In this document: piece by piece, positions 1-10,640 of the stretch | Position numbering within the stretch: position 1 is the first letter of the stretch | Layout: each line of letters starts with the position of its first letter | Source of the DNA: Drechmeria coniospora | Lineage: Eukaryota; Ascomycota; Sordariomycetes; Hypocreales; Ophiocordycipitaceae | Reading direction: 5' to 3' | Length of the DNA: 64,000 nt | NCBI RefSeq assembly: GCF_001625195.1 | Contig: NC_054391.1 | Coordinates: 6,335,157 to 6,399,156 of the forward strand | The notes under the pieces: model-generated | The model's input: only the letters and a program-made list of their open reading frames with translations | What the model was told of the DNA's origin: nothing | Databases searched by the model: none | Program-made: the position numbers and the translations under genes

Positions 1-1094
1 GAGGTCCCCAGATGCCGAGGGGAACGGGCGGCGCTGTCATCGGAGGCGCCCTACTCGCCGGCGGAGCCTTCCTTCTATCGAACTCGCTCTTCAACGTCGA
101 CGGTGGTCATCGAGCCATCAAGTACAGGAGGATAAGCGGTGTGAGCAAGGAGATTTACAACGAAGGTGAGCGTCACCAGCAGCGAGCCCACCCAAGTGGG
201 AAGAGGACGACGCCTTCGACGGTGCTTGAGATGGCCGGCATGCTAGAGGACCCGAGTGGCACTGGGGACCCGAGCAGCAACGACGAAAGGTTGGAAAGCG
301 GCTGCTGACGAGGCCGGTGGTGCACCATAGGAACGCACATCAACATTCCCTGGTTTGAGACGCCGATCGTGTACGACGTCCGCGCCAAGCCGCGCAACGT
401 CGCCTCCCTGACGGGCACCAAGGACCTGCAGATGGTCAACATCACTTGCCGCGTCCTGTCGAGGCCGCGGGTTGAAGCCCTGCCGCAGATCTACAGGACC
501 CTCGGCACCGACTACGACGAGCGCGTGCTGCCGTCCATCGTCAACGAGGTCCTCAAGAGCGTTGTCGCCCAGTTCAACGCCAGCCAGCTCATCACCCAGC
601 GAGAGATGGTCGCCAGGCTCGTCCGCGACAGCCTCGCCCGCCGCGCCTCGCGCTTCAACATCGTCCTCGACGACGTGTCCCTCACCGTACGCCGACCCCC
701 TCCACCCCCCCCAACCCTCACCCCCCTCCGTCGTTGCAAGGCCGTCGCCGCTGACGGCAGATAGCACCTCGCCTTCTCGCCCGAATTCACCGCCGCCGTC
801 GAGGCCAAGCAGGTGGCCCAGCAAGAGGCCCAGCGTGCCGCCTTTGTCGTCGACAAGGCCCGGCAGGAGAAGCAGGCCATGGTCGTCCGGGCCCAGGGTG
901 AGGCTCGGTCCGCGCAGCTCATCGGCGAGGCCGTCAAGAAGAGCAAGTCGTACCTGGAGCTCAAGAAGATTGAGAACGCCCGGATGATCGCCCAGCAGAT
1001 GCAGGAGGCCGGCTCCAAGAACAGGCTGATGCTCGACGCCGAGGGCCTCGGTCTGAACGTCTTTGAGACCTCGGCTTCGTCGGACGGCAAGTGA
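1..1094 (+). CDS. PHB2: Prohibitin-2, 5'-truncated by the window edge
   Basis: Subunit of the ring-shaped prohibitin complex of the mitochondrial inner membrane, which stabilises and chaperones membrane proteins with prohibitin-1. Exons read as 1(frame from 3)-165, 331-686 and 765-1094, giving about 282 residues. Introns are GT...TAG in both cases. The visible N-terminus has a glycine/alanine-rich membrane anchor followed by the family signature [10 protein letters not shown]. The second exon carries [20 protein letters not shown], typical of prohibitin-2, and the third holds the coiled-coil tail. An ATG lies at 12, but the frame stays open upstream (GPQ before it) and fungal prohibitin-2 has a longer N-terminus, so the true start is probably outside the window. 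Family assignment is very secure; only the start is missing. Confidence 0.96.
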
Positions 1095-1843
1095 GGACGA
1101 GGCGGGGAGCTTGAATGGGAGAAATCTCCACTGCATGCCTTGCGGACAAAGCCGCTGTATTCTAGAAACGCTGGTAGCAATCTCCTAGTGCACATTCGTC
1201 ATTCGTCTTCAAGCCCATGTACGGATCATGCTCGCCGCTGGCCTGATGCAACGATCTAGTGCCTTGATGGTCGACGTGATACGGTCGACACAAATGGGCC
1301 CTGCGCGTCTCGTTGTGCTCGATAGGATACATTCCATGTCCTTGAGTGTAGTAAGCACTTTTATATCGAGCGATTGCTCCAACCGCACCAGCGCCCCCCA
1401 TCATACTGGTAAGTTAGTGCGGAGTGCTGCTGGTGTACGGAGTACTTTCGGAGCACTACAAATTAGTACAGGCAGGCTTTTCTTGCAGTGAATTAACAGC
1501 AGCAAATTTACTATTATACAAGTATTAATACAACTACTGTACTGCCTTCGTACAGTAAGTACGGAGTACTTATTACAGTGCTTAAGTGCAGTACTTACGG
1601 TGTTACGCCTAACCCATGTACATGGTACATACATGTACATGGCCTCCGTACTCGTCATTCTTCGGCCACCCAACTGCATTCATTATCCCAACTCTCTCTA
1701 CTTATCATTCCCGATACCAACATTCATCATTTCGCCGCCCTGGCAGAACGCATCCCGTTCCTCACACATTGTAATCTTCCAGACCGTTTCAGAAACCCGT
1801 ACGCACACGACAGCAACCACCGCATAATTACCGAATCGCCAGC
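1095..1843. other. Intergenic region PHB2-NEDD8
   Basis: No coding region could be supported here. The first 300 bases are mixed-composition 3' flank of prohibitin. From about 1410 to 1640 the sequence becomes AT-richer and holds several copies of the TACGGAGTAC/GTACTCCGTA-type motif plus a palindromic ACATGTACATG stretch near 1615-1640. The remaining 200 bases are probably the promoter and 5' leader of the NEDD8 gene. Confidence 0.6.
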
Positions 1844-2291
1844 ATGTTGATCAAGTAAGGTGGCCGCCGCCGTTGCACCAAAGCAGGGAACCGAGTTGAG
1901 GCTAATCACGGCCTCTGCTGCAGGGTACGCACGTTGACGGGGAAGGAGATTGAGCTGGACATTGAGTCGGAATACACGGTATCTCCCCCGTCCCTAGCCC
2001 ACCCTTAGGGGGCGGCCATGCAGGGCTCAGGGAAGAAGCTGACCAGCCGTCGGGAAAACCAAGATCGCGCAGATCAAGGAGAAAGTCGAGGAGAAGGAGG
2101 GCATCCCCCCCGTGCAGCAACGTCTCATCCACGGCGGAAAGCAAATGTACGTGCCGACGCCGTTGCCGCACGGGAGCGGACGCTGACGTGCAACGACATG
2201 CAGGGCTGACGAGAAGACGGCGGATGCATATGGTCTCGCGCCGGGCGACACGCTGCATCTAGTACTCGCCCTGCGAGGCGGCCGCTTCTAG
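1844..2291 (+). CDS. RUB1: NEDD8/RUB1 ubiquitin-like modifier precursor
   Basis: Ubiquitin-like protein conjugated to cullins to activate cullin-RING ubiquitin ligases. Four small exons give 78 residues: 1844-1854, 1924-1978, 2064-2146 and 2204-2291. The product begins [18 protein letters not shown], runs through [13 protein letters not shown] and [11 protein letters not shown], and ends HLVLALRGG followed by Arg-Phe. The mature 76-residue form ends at the diglycine, and the two extra residues would be removed by a processing protease. The third exon is placed after an AAG acceptor (2061-2063), because only this restores the family spacing between DIE and the IKEK helix. NEDD8-type features such as MLIKVKTLTGKE and EEKEGIPP separate it from ubiquitin. 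It is convergent with the Elongin-A-like gene downstream. Confidence 0.93.
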
Positions 2292-2840
2292 GGAGCTCGT
2301 GCAACGGAAGCAAGCCAGCCGAGAGGAGAAGAACGAGAACGCGTGGAAGGAAAGGTGCTAGGGTTTGTCCCCGGCGCGGCCGGGTTCTGCAGTAGACGAC
2401 GGCGGAGACGGCGCATAAAGGGACGCTTCTTGGGGGGGATCATGCGAGAGAAGCAACAAAGACAGCAATAGATGGGCAAGCTGGGGCCGCTACGATCGCA
2501 TGGACAAGAGACGGCACAGCAAAGGACTAGTATTCTGCAGCAGAGAGCCGATTGCTTCATTTCGGCCATGGGCCAACCAATACCAACCGCATTGCTCCAA
2601 GCGTAGCCCTCGGGCGACACTCTTCTCCTCCTCCTACCCCGCCCCGAGATACAGGCGGCTCAGTCGCCGCCAATGCCGTAGACTTCTCATCCGTATGTAT
2701 ATGCCATTCCCGACCGGCCAGATGCCGAGAAAAGAACAGGGCGATAGTATCAACATCTCGCTTCGTCAACGCCGCGCATCGTTTCTAAATGATATTACAT
2801 GTGCATGCGTGCTCGCTTCATGCCGCACCACGCCCGCGAG
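2292..2840. other. Convergent intergenic region NEDD8 / Elongin-A
   Basis: A 3'-to-3' spacer of about 550 bases. Short ORFs run through it on both strands, but none has a recognisable motif. I see no repeat cluster here. It presumably holds both polyadenylation regions. Confidence 0.5.
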
Positions 2841-4157
2841 CTAGTGCATTCTCTTCTTGGGTCTCATGAAGATGTCGACCGCCGTCTTACGCTTGCGCGG
2901 CGGAGGCTGAGAAGGACTGGCGAGCGAGGGAACGCATCCTTCGGGCTCGGAGGGCTCGGCCGACTCGGAGCCACGCGGGGGGGGCGTGGTGCGCCGGCCT
3001 TTGTCGGGGTCAAGCTTGTCGGCGGGAGCAGCGAACCTCGGTGCCGTCGTGGTCCTTGCCTGGCCCGTCGGAGGCCCGTGGTCCGCCGGAGTGCGTCGTG
3101 ACTTGCTGGCCAAGGTGGAGGACGATGATTTGGTGGCCACGTTGACCCTGCCGTCCTCGGTCGAGGTTGCCGCCGCCGCAGCAGGTTTGGCACCCGATGC
3201 AGGTGCAAGGGCTACCTTTGGCTGCGCTCTGGCCCTCGATGTCGCTTCCGCCGGCTGAATCTTGATGATGGGCTTCGTCGCGGGCGCACCGCGGAGGGCG
3301 GCAGGCCGTCTCTTGAGCAGCGACACTTGGGCCGTCTCGGACACGGAGCCTCGAGCGGTGGAGGGAGTGGCCTTGGTCTTGGCTGGCGAAACGGGTGGCG
3401 CATCGTCCTCGTCCGAGTCCGAGATGAACGTGGCTCGTTCCTGATACTGGTCGGCCGAGGCGGTGAGGTGGTCCGACACGCGGTACTGCGGCAGCCCAGC
3501 CCTGCGATGATCGTCGATCATGGCGGCCGGCGCTCTCTGCTGAGCCGCGTGCCGGGCCGGGGCGCGGATGTGGCTGGACAGGCGGCCCTTGATGCTGGCA
3601 ATCTCCCGGGCCTCGCGCCGAACCTTTTTCATGACGCTGGCACCCGTGTGCGTCTTGGTGCGGCTGCCCTTGTTGAAGGTGAGGGCGCTCGGCATAATCT
3701 CTCCGCGTCCGCCAAAGGGACGCCTGGGTCCGATGTGTCCGGCCCGGGGCAGGTACTTGCGCTCGACGATCATGCTCGTGTTTCGGGCCTTGTCCTGGCG
3801 CAGGCCGGCCAGCGCCATCTTGAGCTTGTTCTCGCTCTCGGCCAGGGCGTTGTCGTGCTCGCGCTTGTACTTTTCCCAGACCTTGTACCACTTCTCCGCC
3901 GACGTCGGCTTGTAGGCGTTGGCCTTGTGCTCCATGGGAAAGTCCTTCTCGATCAGCTTGATCCAGAGCTCGGCCGTCTTCCCTTGGATCTGTGCCGAGT
4001 TGAGCTCGATGGTGCGCAGCTGCTCGGCCGACTCGACCCTGCTGAGGATCTCGCGGAGGGTGCCGTAGGGGATGTAGTCGCCGACGTCCTGGAGATGGCG
4101 AATGTTCTTGATGCACACCGCCGTCGCCAGTTCCATCAGCGACTTGACGGGAGCCAT
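2841..4157 (-). CDS. ELA1: Elongin-A-like transcription elongation / ubiquitin-ligase adaptor
   Basis: Single-exon gene of 438 residues. In yeast and animals Elongin-A binds Elongin-C and serves in RNA polymerase II elongation and in a cullin ligase that removes stalled Rpb1. The first 130 residues match the Elongin-A domain: SLMELATAVCIKNIRHLQDVG, IPYGTLREILSRVE, QLRTIELNSAQI and KTAELWIKLIEKDFP, then a charged helix KWYKVWEKYKREHDNALAE. The remaining 300 residues are low-complexity, rich in Ala, Pro, Ser, Thr and Lys, and end with KKRMH. The open frame extends upstream to 4469, but the extra residues look untranslated and the domain begins directly at the ATG at 4157. In the BC-box-like segment (residues 6-15) Ala stands where Cys is usual. 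The domain assignment is good; the tail is unexplained. Confidence 0.85.
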   Translation of the reverse strand: MAPVKSLMELATAVCIKNIRHLQDVGDYIPYGTLREILSRVESAEQLRTIELNSAQIQGKTAELWIKLIEKDFPMEHKANAYKPTSAEKWYKVWEKYKREHDNALAESENKLKMALAGLRQDKARNTSMIVERKYLPRAGHIGPRRPFGGRGEIMPSALTFNKGSRTKTHTGASVMKKVRREAREIASIKGRLSSHIRAPARHAAQQRAPAAMIDDHRRAGLPQYRVSDHLTASADQYQERATFISDSDEDDAPPVSPAKTKATPSTARGSVSETAQVSLLKRRPAALRGAPATKPIIKIQPAEATSRARAQPKVALAPASGAKPAAAAATSTEDGRVNVATKSSSSTLASKSRRTPADHGPPTGQARTTTAPRFAAPADKLDPDKGRRTTPPPRGSESAEPSEPEGCVPSLASPSQPPPRKRKTAVDIFMRPKKRMH

Positions 4158-5892
4158 GGCAGCGGTCCAGGAAACGGCGCGGCGAGTCGTTGATTCGCCT
4201 TCGTGCAGGAGCAGGGACGATGACGCCTCGTTTCGCGCATCACCTGCCCTGCTGAACACTCGTCGGTGGACGGTAGGGTGGGTGGTTGGCGAGCACGTCA
4301 GTCTGGGGCACCAGCGATGAGGAACGAGCGAGACCGACTCCCGCCGCAGACAAGGTGGTGGTCGAGACCGGAAATGGAACGACAGTAATAGCGGCGATGG
4401 TCGACGGAGCAGATGGAACTGGGTGCGTAGATTCAAGGCAAAGTCTGTACAGCCGACTTCGGGAAACAAAGGGTAATGGTAATATTTCTACATCGTTCAA
4501 GTGAGGCATGCATTGGAAAATTCGAAGCCGGACATTCAGTGCAACGATGGAAAGTACGTACGTACCTGTGACATACTGTACAACTACATGTTTGGTGTCG
4601 CCAAAGTTGGTACTTGCTTGTATTTTTACTCACTGTACGGAATACGGAGTAATATGGAGCACGGTACAAGTACGGAGTACTGTACAGCACTTCTACAGCA
4701 CAGTACTTGTACAGTACGTACAGTACTTGCACAGCAGTACACCGTGCTCCGTATGGAAGTACTCCATACTCCGTACAGTACTACGAATAATTGATTTACA
4801 GTACGGAGCTTTCCACCCCGTCCGTACTGCCTGCCCATCTGCAGTACTTACAGTACATCTACAGGTAAGTAGGTACTTTGACCTAAGTGCAGTACGTACA
4901 CCTGCAAGTACTAGGAAGTACAGCACTTGTACTCCGTAGGCACACTACAGTTGGAGGCACCTAAGATGCCCGCCTACCTGGCACTGATAGTAAGTGTGGT
5001 CGTCTCAGTAGTAGTAATATGATGCAACACTCCATACAGTACGGAGTACTCGTAGGTACCTACCTATACAAGTATGCCTTGCCTTGCAATGTACGGAGCA
5101 CACCTACAAGTATACTTAGGTACTCCGTGCATGTACTCCGTACAGTTCCAAGCATTATTTACAACTACATACTAACTTATGTATAGCAATCTGCGACGGA
5201 GGTAAGTACTTAATCCGTAGAGACGCAGAACTTGGCCAGCTTCCTACAATTGTGGCTGTCATGGTACCTACTAATAGGCTAGTACCAAGCAGAGTACCGA
5301 GTAAGTACTTGCATGCTTTATAAGTACATGTACGGAGTACATGTACATGCACATGTTGCTAGAAGCCTGGCGCTGAAACGCAACTCATGCTCTCCGTACT
5401 CCGTACTTGCACTGTGTGAATATGGCATCATTGTATGCATAGGGTAATAATGGTAATATTCCCGCATGCCGACTTCTGCGCCTTGCCTCGTGAGATCGTT
5501 GCGCACTTGATTCGACCAAACCATTACCTGCTAGTATCGCTCATGCCTTGCTGCGCCGGTCCGTGAAATGTCCTGGGCAGGTTGGCAGCTGGGGATTAGC
5601 AAACGACGAACAAGGCCAAACCCCCCACCCTCGTTCACTACCAGCACAGCCAACTAGCGCCGCCGAGCATCCGCCAATCACCGATCCGGCATCGCTGGCA
5701 CCGCTCGAGGTGGACGAAGCTTCCTCTCAGCCGTCTTTCGTCACGGCTCACGATCCGTCGTTCGCGATCCATCTTCCTCCATCGAACCATCGTCCGCCTC
5801 CCTCCCCGTCACTCAACCGGCGACGACAGGCAGCCTGGCTCCGCTTCTCGGCACCTAGGTGACGGCCTTTGCCCCCGGGCCTCGAGAGCACA
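4158..5892. repeat. Divergent intergenic region with dense TACGGAGTAC-type motif cluster
   Basis: No gene is supported between the Elongin-A start and the TFG2 start. From about 4545 to 5420 the sequence is packed with GTAC-centred words such as AAGTACGGAGTACTGTACAG, CTCCGTACAGTAC and TACATGTACATG, in both orientations, and is AT-richer than the flanks. The last 350 bases (about 5540-5892) are GC-rich with an open frame but no motif, and are most likely the promoter and leader of TFG2. Confidence 0.65.
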
Positions 5893-7185
5893 ATGGCCGA
5901 CTCGTTCATCAAGGCCGATCCGGAGCAGGAGGAGAAGAAGCCGCTGGGGTCGATTGACGAGGACGACCTCTACGAGGATGCCGGCGACCTCGAATTCTAC
6001 GACAACACGGGGCCCGGCCGGCAGTTCGAGACGCTCTACCTCGCGCGCGTGCCCAGGTACATGTGGGATGCCTGGCTCAAGATGGCGGACCGGCTGGGCG
6101 ACGACGACGAGATCCAGATCGGCACCCTCCGCACGTGGAACGAGCCCGTGCCGGACGCAAGCATCGAGGGCGGCACCCGGGACGTGACGAAGCTGCGCAT
6201 GCTGCTGGATGCCAAATGTCCCGAGCACCAGGAGCTGCCCCGCGAGTACGACCTCGAGATTCTCGACCGCGATGTCCACAACCACTTCATCTTCAGCGAG
6301 CAAGACCTGGAAAGTTTCAAGGCCAAGAACAAGGAGCGTGCCGACGCGTCGGCCGCCGGCATACCCTTGGCGCTGCTGAGGCAGAAGCAGGCGGCCTCCG
6401 GCGATCAGTCGTCGGGACCGCAGCGACCGACGTACGACCGCCGGAATCGGTACCAGCCGTACTTTCGCAAGGCCATCCCCAGTCAGTCTCCCGCCCGTCG
6501 ACCGAATCCTTCGCCCTTTGGCCAAGGATGCTGACCAACATTGACGTGCCTGCAGAGCGAACCAAGATATTCGGCAAGATATCATACGACGTCCGCGTCG
6601 AGCCGCGGAACCTGCAGGAGGAGGAGCGGCTGTTGGCCCAGAAGCTCCTCGACGCCGAAAACTCCAAGTCGAAGCTTCAGATCATCAGCCGCAACAGCGC
6701 GTCGGCCATCATCAACCCGGGCACCGCCACGGCGGCGCAGTGGAGCGGCAACTTTATCGTCAGTACCCTTGGCCGTCGCGGAATGGCTCTTTGCGGCCTC
6801 GTCGCGCAGCTCGCTAACGCATGTGTGTTTGTGTGTGCAGAAGAACGCGCCGGTTCAAGTCAAGCCCAAGAAGGGCGAGGTGTTCAAGGCGGCCCGCATC
6901 CCCAAGAACCAGCTCCTGGATCTCATCTTCGACTGCTTCCGCCAGTACCAGTACTGGTCCATGAAGGCCCTGCGCCAGAAGCTCGAGCAGCCCGACTCGT
7001 ACCTCCGCCAAGTGCTGGAGGAGGTGGCCGTCCTGCACAAGAGCGGACGCTTCGCCAACCACTACGGCCTGAGCGATGCGTACAAGGACAAGGGGGGCAG
7101 CGAGGCCAAGGAGGAGGCAGCCGAGGCCGCCGACGACGGCGACGACGACGACGGCGAGGAGATGGAGGATGTGCTGCCGGCCTGA
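5893..7185 (+). CDS. TFG2: TFIIF beta subunit (RAP30 homologue)
   Basis: Small subunit of general transcription factor TFIIF, which accompanies RNA polymerase II into the pre-initiation complex. Exons 5893-6481, 6556-6758 and 6841-7185 encode 378 residues. The N-terminal dimerisation region has LYLARVPRYMWDAW and IGTLRTWNEP. The middle contains KIFGKISYDVRVEPRN. The C-terminal winged helix has PKNQLLDLIFDCFRQYQYWSMKALRQKLEQPDSYLRQVLEEVAVLHKSGRF. It ends with an acidic tract of Asp/Glu. An in-frame ATG at 5869 would add eight residues, but the one at 5893 gives the MADSFIKAD start and is preferred. All introns are GT-AG. Confidence 0.92.
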
Positions 7186-7769
7186 TGCCGGCACGGCCGG
7201 GAGCATGCGCACGCACCGTACGCTTGGCAGGCCGACGAGGGGGCGGCGGCATGATGGAGAGGGAGTGGAGGCGCAGGAGCTCGTGGAGAGCATGATACCC
7301 TTCATAGACGTGGCCGATGCCGAGGTCAAGGCTGCTACACCTACATCATGGCTGTATTCGAGGGATACGACGCCACGGATGGCGTCGCGAAGGAGAGGGG
7401 AGGCACTCGCGACAGTGAATGGCGACGTCTTCTTCCTCCTACCCACAAGTACTGTACACCTACAAGTACTTACAGGACTCGGAATGTCAAGGGCAGACGT
7501 GACGTGGGCGACGATGGAGCTCCATGGAAGAAATCTGCCGGATCCACGCAGGTGCCCAGGCCCTGACTCGAAGGTGGAGAGCTAGCTGGTTCCGACGATG
7601 GAACTTTTCACTCAGAGGCACACCATTAATATTATGATAAATTATTACCAACTCGTTCGCATCCATGGTTCGTACATCCATGCATCCCGCGGACGGCACC
7701 GATTTTTTGCCCCCCCCTCGCACGGCACTCGCAACGACGGCACGCGTGTCAAGGTAGCAACGACCAATA
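7186..7769. other. Intergenic region TFG2-HAD phosphatase
   Basis: No supported gene. An open frame from about 7076 to 7585 is the out-of-frame continuation of the TFG2 end and has no domain. A few GTAC words occur near 7447-7475. The last 150 bases are AT-richer and probably hold the promoter of the next gene. Confidence 0.5.
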
Positions 7770-8648
7770 ATGCGTGTCCTGCCAGTCCTCCTCTGGCTAG
7801 GGCTCTGCGGCCGATCCATGGCCAACTTGCACCTCGTTTTCGATTTCGACGGCACCATCACCGAAGCCGACACCACCGACGTCCTCGCCAGGGCATCCAT
7901 CACCCGTTACAAGGGCCACCGCTGTCGGAACCTGCGCGGCATCTGGGATGACGTCGTCGACGCCTACCTCGCCGACTACAAGAAATTCGACCGCAGGTAC
8001 TGGCCAGCTGCCAGGCACAGGACGACGGTTGCCCAGGAGCTCCGCTACCTGGAGAAACTGAAACCCGTCGAGGAGGCCTCGCTGAACCGCGTAAGCGAGA
8101 CACGCTTCTTCGCCCGTCTGGACGATCAGGCCCTGTACCGGGCGGGCATCGACGCTGTCCTTTCCGGCCGCGTCGTCGTCCGGCCCGGCTTCCGCGCGCT
8201 GCTTGAGCTCGCCTACGACAAGGGCTGGCAGACGGACATCCTCTCGGCCAACTGGTCCCGCGCCTTCATCCGAGGAGTCCTCCATGCGTATCCCGACATA
8301 CGCACCACGTCCAACGAAGTGACGCCCTCGACGGGGGAACTCCGCGGAACCAATTTAGACCTGGGAAGGCTGACGACGTCGTCCGACAAGCTCAAGGCGC
8401 TCCAATACCTCACCGACGGCGACCAAGGCCCCGTCATCTACTTTGGCGACTCCACCACGGATCTGGCCTGTCTTCTGCATGTCCAAGGTGTCATCCTGGC
8501 AGCGAACAAGAAAACGTCACTGATGAAAACGGTCTCACGGCTAGGCTTGGACGCGCCCCACGTGAGTGAACCGCAGGAAGAGCAGCCAGCGTTGACGTGG
8601 GCGAGCGACTTTCACGACATCCTGGATAGTGGCATTCTCGAGATGTGA
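7770..8648 (+). CDS. HAD-superfamily phosphatase (MtnX / phosphoserine-phosphatase-like)
   Basis: Single exon, 292 residues. All four haloacid dehalogenase motifs are visible: motif I DFDGTIT near residues 24-30, motif II Ser in DILSANWS, motif III Lys in SSDKLKAL, and motif IV GDSTTDLAC. This predicts a magnesium-dependent phosphatase of a small metabolite, like other fungal HAD hydrolases of this type; the substrate cannot be told. Two starts are possible. ATG 7770 gives a hydrophobic leader MRVLPVLLWLGLCG that resembles a signal peptide. ATG 7818 gives MANLHLVFDFDG, the usual start of cytosolic relatives. Catalysis is well supported, localisation is not. Confidence 0.82.
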   Translation: MRVLPVLLWLGLCGRSMANLHLVFDFDGTITEADTTDVLARASITRYKGHRCRNLRGIWDDVVDAYLADYKKFDRRYWPAARHRTTVAQELRYLEKLKPVEEASLNRVSETRFFARLDDQALYRAGIDAVLSGRVVVRPGFRALLELAYDKGWQTDILSANWSRAFIRGVLHAYPDIRTTSNEVTPSTGELRGTNLDLGRLTTSSDKLKALQYLTDGDQGPVIYFGDSTTDLACLLHVQGVILAANKKTSLMKTVSRLGLDAPHVSEPQEEQPALTWASDFHDILDSGILEM

Positions 8649-9092
8649 TTTGCGTTTCTCACCTTGGGGTTTTTTTATAGCAGTCACATACCGTCTCGGC
8701 TAGCTTGAATTGAGCATCCATGGAGCATTTTCAGAGACTTGGGCCCAACGTGACGTATCGGCCGTTGTTTCTGAACAGGACGGCAACGGCAGCACAGCCC
8801 CGCGTGGGTTTGGAATGCTCGCCCTTGTGGAGGAGAACAGGATGAGCACGGCAAACGCGACCATGGCCACGGGGACCTATCCGAGCATATGACCTGTTTT
8901 CGAGTGCAAACAGAGCGACGGCCGGCACAGCTACAAGACGTCGCATGCTCCCCTCCCCTCTGCCGTGCCGGCTGATCTCCTCTTCTCGTCCATTTGCCTT
9001 TGCGTAGTCCATCTTCCACCCGTCCTCGCGCCCTCCATGGCCGCCAAGTGACGAAACTGGGGTGTGATGCCACTGAGGAAACGACTCGAAGC
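8649..9092. other. 3' flank of HAD gene, no gene seen
   Basis: GC-rich, non-repetitive sequence. Short antisense frames cross it without recognisable motifs. It begins the gene-poor block that runs to about 15.1 kb. Confidence 0.45.
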
Positions 9093-9701
9093 ATGTGCAC
9101 CTACGCTCGCACCGTCTTTGAATGCATGCATCAGGCCTGGGGACGGCGACTAAAACTCTGCGCCGTCGGCGACGACTTCCGCGCCGGTCGGCTCCCCCGC
9201 GACTGCGCACACCGCAAGCCTCACGGTCTGCAATCGCGCCGCGTCTCGCGCCCATGCGACAGATGCCGCTTGCTGGACCACAAAGTCAGGCTCGTGCGCA
9301 GCAAGCTGGCCGAGTGCCACGAGGCATTTGGCAAGAAGTGGCCCGACTATCGGCGAGCAGAGTCGACGGAGCCGGGGACCACGTTCGCGGAGACGACGAG
9401 GAGCGAGTTGAAGAGCAAAGAAATGGAGCCGGCGCCGACGGACGGGGGCGACGGCGTTCCAAAGTCGCAGCCGCGTGTGCATCATGATGGCATGGACCGT
9501 CGAGAGGTCGGAGAACATGCGAAGGCGGTCATCGCCGACAAGATGGACCGGAGCTCGGTGGTGAGGAGCAACGGCCAGGAAAATGGCGAGAAGAAGAAGC
9601 GGCAAGACGCAAGAAGCAGCCTGCCTCTTCCGGCACCAAAGGTGGCATGCTCACGAATCGCTCGTGCGCAGTCTCGGACGTACAAGATGGCCATACATTG
9701 A
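9093..9701 (+). CDS. Doubtful hypothetical ORF, 202 residues
   Basis: An ATG-initiated open frame in GC-rich sequence whose product I do not recognise. It contains PCDRCRLLDHKVRLVRSKLAEC and then EAFGKKWPDY, followed by a low-complexity Lys/Glu/Ser-rich half. The CxxC followed by a charged helix could be a small zinc or coiled-coil element, but it does not fit the Zn2Cys6 spacing. Overlapping frames of similar length on the opposite strand mean it may be noncoding or a decayed gene. A frame continuing downstream (9647-9964) could be another exon, but no convincing splice pair was found. Confidence 0.22.
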   Translation: MCTYARTVFECMHQAWGRRLKLCAVGDDFRAGRLPRDCAHRKPHGLQSRRVSRPCDRCRLLDHKVRLVRSKLAECHEAFGKKWPDYRRAESTEPGTTFAETTRSELKSKEMEPAPTDGGDGVPKSQPRVHHDGMDRREVGEHAKAVIADKMDRSSVVRSNGQENGEKKKRQDARSSLPLPAPKVACSRIARAQSRTYKMAIH

Positions 9702-10640
9702 GAAGGCTTCCCACGCAGCGCAGATTGGCCATGCACGAGCCCGACGACAGCCACGGCCTGGCCCTCGCCATGACGGAGGGGATGCTGCCGAACCCGGACA
9801 TCATCTCCTTCATCGGCGATTGCGGCAGACTGGCCATCGCCCCCCAAGGCCGTCCGGAATCGGGACGAAACAGCAGGCGCGCTCTCGGCAAAGCTGTCGT
9901 CTCGGGTGGCGGGAGGATTCGGTCTCGTGTTTTATTTTTGGATGAAAGGCGGGTTGGAGGATGAAATTGCAAAGACGAGCCGGGCCTTTTAGCTGGGCGA
10001 GTTGCTGTTCTCGTAGCGTTGGATCGTAACTCGTCCATTCCACCTTGTGGCCCATTTCCCGTCATCACTTCGTAGAGCGTGCCCCTCGAGGCCATCCAGT
10101 GGGTGCGAACGGGGCACATGGGCAAGACGTCAGTGCGATGCAGGGCAGGATTTCGGACCAACCACCTTGCCATCTCCTCGTCCGAGCTCGACTCGGCTTG
10201 CGGCACGAGCTCTGCTTGCACTCGCCGTTCATCAGGGCTTCCTCGGGCCAAGGGATGAAGTCGACCAGCTCCAGGGCGGTATACCCGTGGGCATGTCTCG
10301 CTGGACAATGCAGCCCGATGCAAGAAACGTCTGCTTCATCGTGCAGCCCACAGCTTGCAGTGGCGAGATGCAAAAGCAGCCACCTCTGTCCTTGTCAAGC
10401 CGACGGCAGAAAGGAGTGGAGGAACGATGTCTCGCCTCGGATTGGAGCAGTGCAAGGTAGGCAGAAGCGGAGAGCGTTACGGCATCAGACGAGGAAGTCG
10501 ACGCGGCCATCCATCGATGGCCATGAGGGCGCCGGTCCGCGTGCTCATGGCAACGGGGAGCAGCAGGCCGAAACAATGACGCTGTTGCATTCTGCGAGGA
10601 TACATGCAGGTGGAAAACGGGGCAGGCTTTGGTGAGAGAC
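9702..10640. other. GC-rich region with overlapping ORFs, no gene recognised
   Basis: Long frames exist on both strands (for example 10045-10635 forward and 9529-10323 reverse), but none has a family motif, codon-consistent splicing or a plausible partner exon. This could be decayed coding sequence or simply GC-rich DNA in which stops are rare. Confidence 0.4.

Noticed and set aside
4158..4469. N-terminal extension of the Elongin-A-like protein to 4469
   Set aside because: The extra 104 residues have no similarity to the family, and the domain starts immediately after the ATG at 4157.
5548..5862. 104-residue frame just upstream of TFG2
   Set aside because: Pro/Ser-rich sequence in a promoter/leader position, different in character from TFG2 and without a domain.
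9529..10323. 264-residue reverse frame in the gene-poor block
   Set aside because: No recognisable motif, no partner exons and strong overlap with equally long forward frames.
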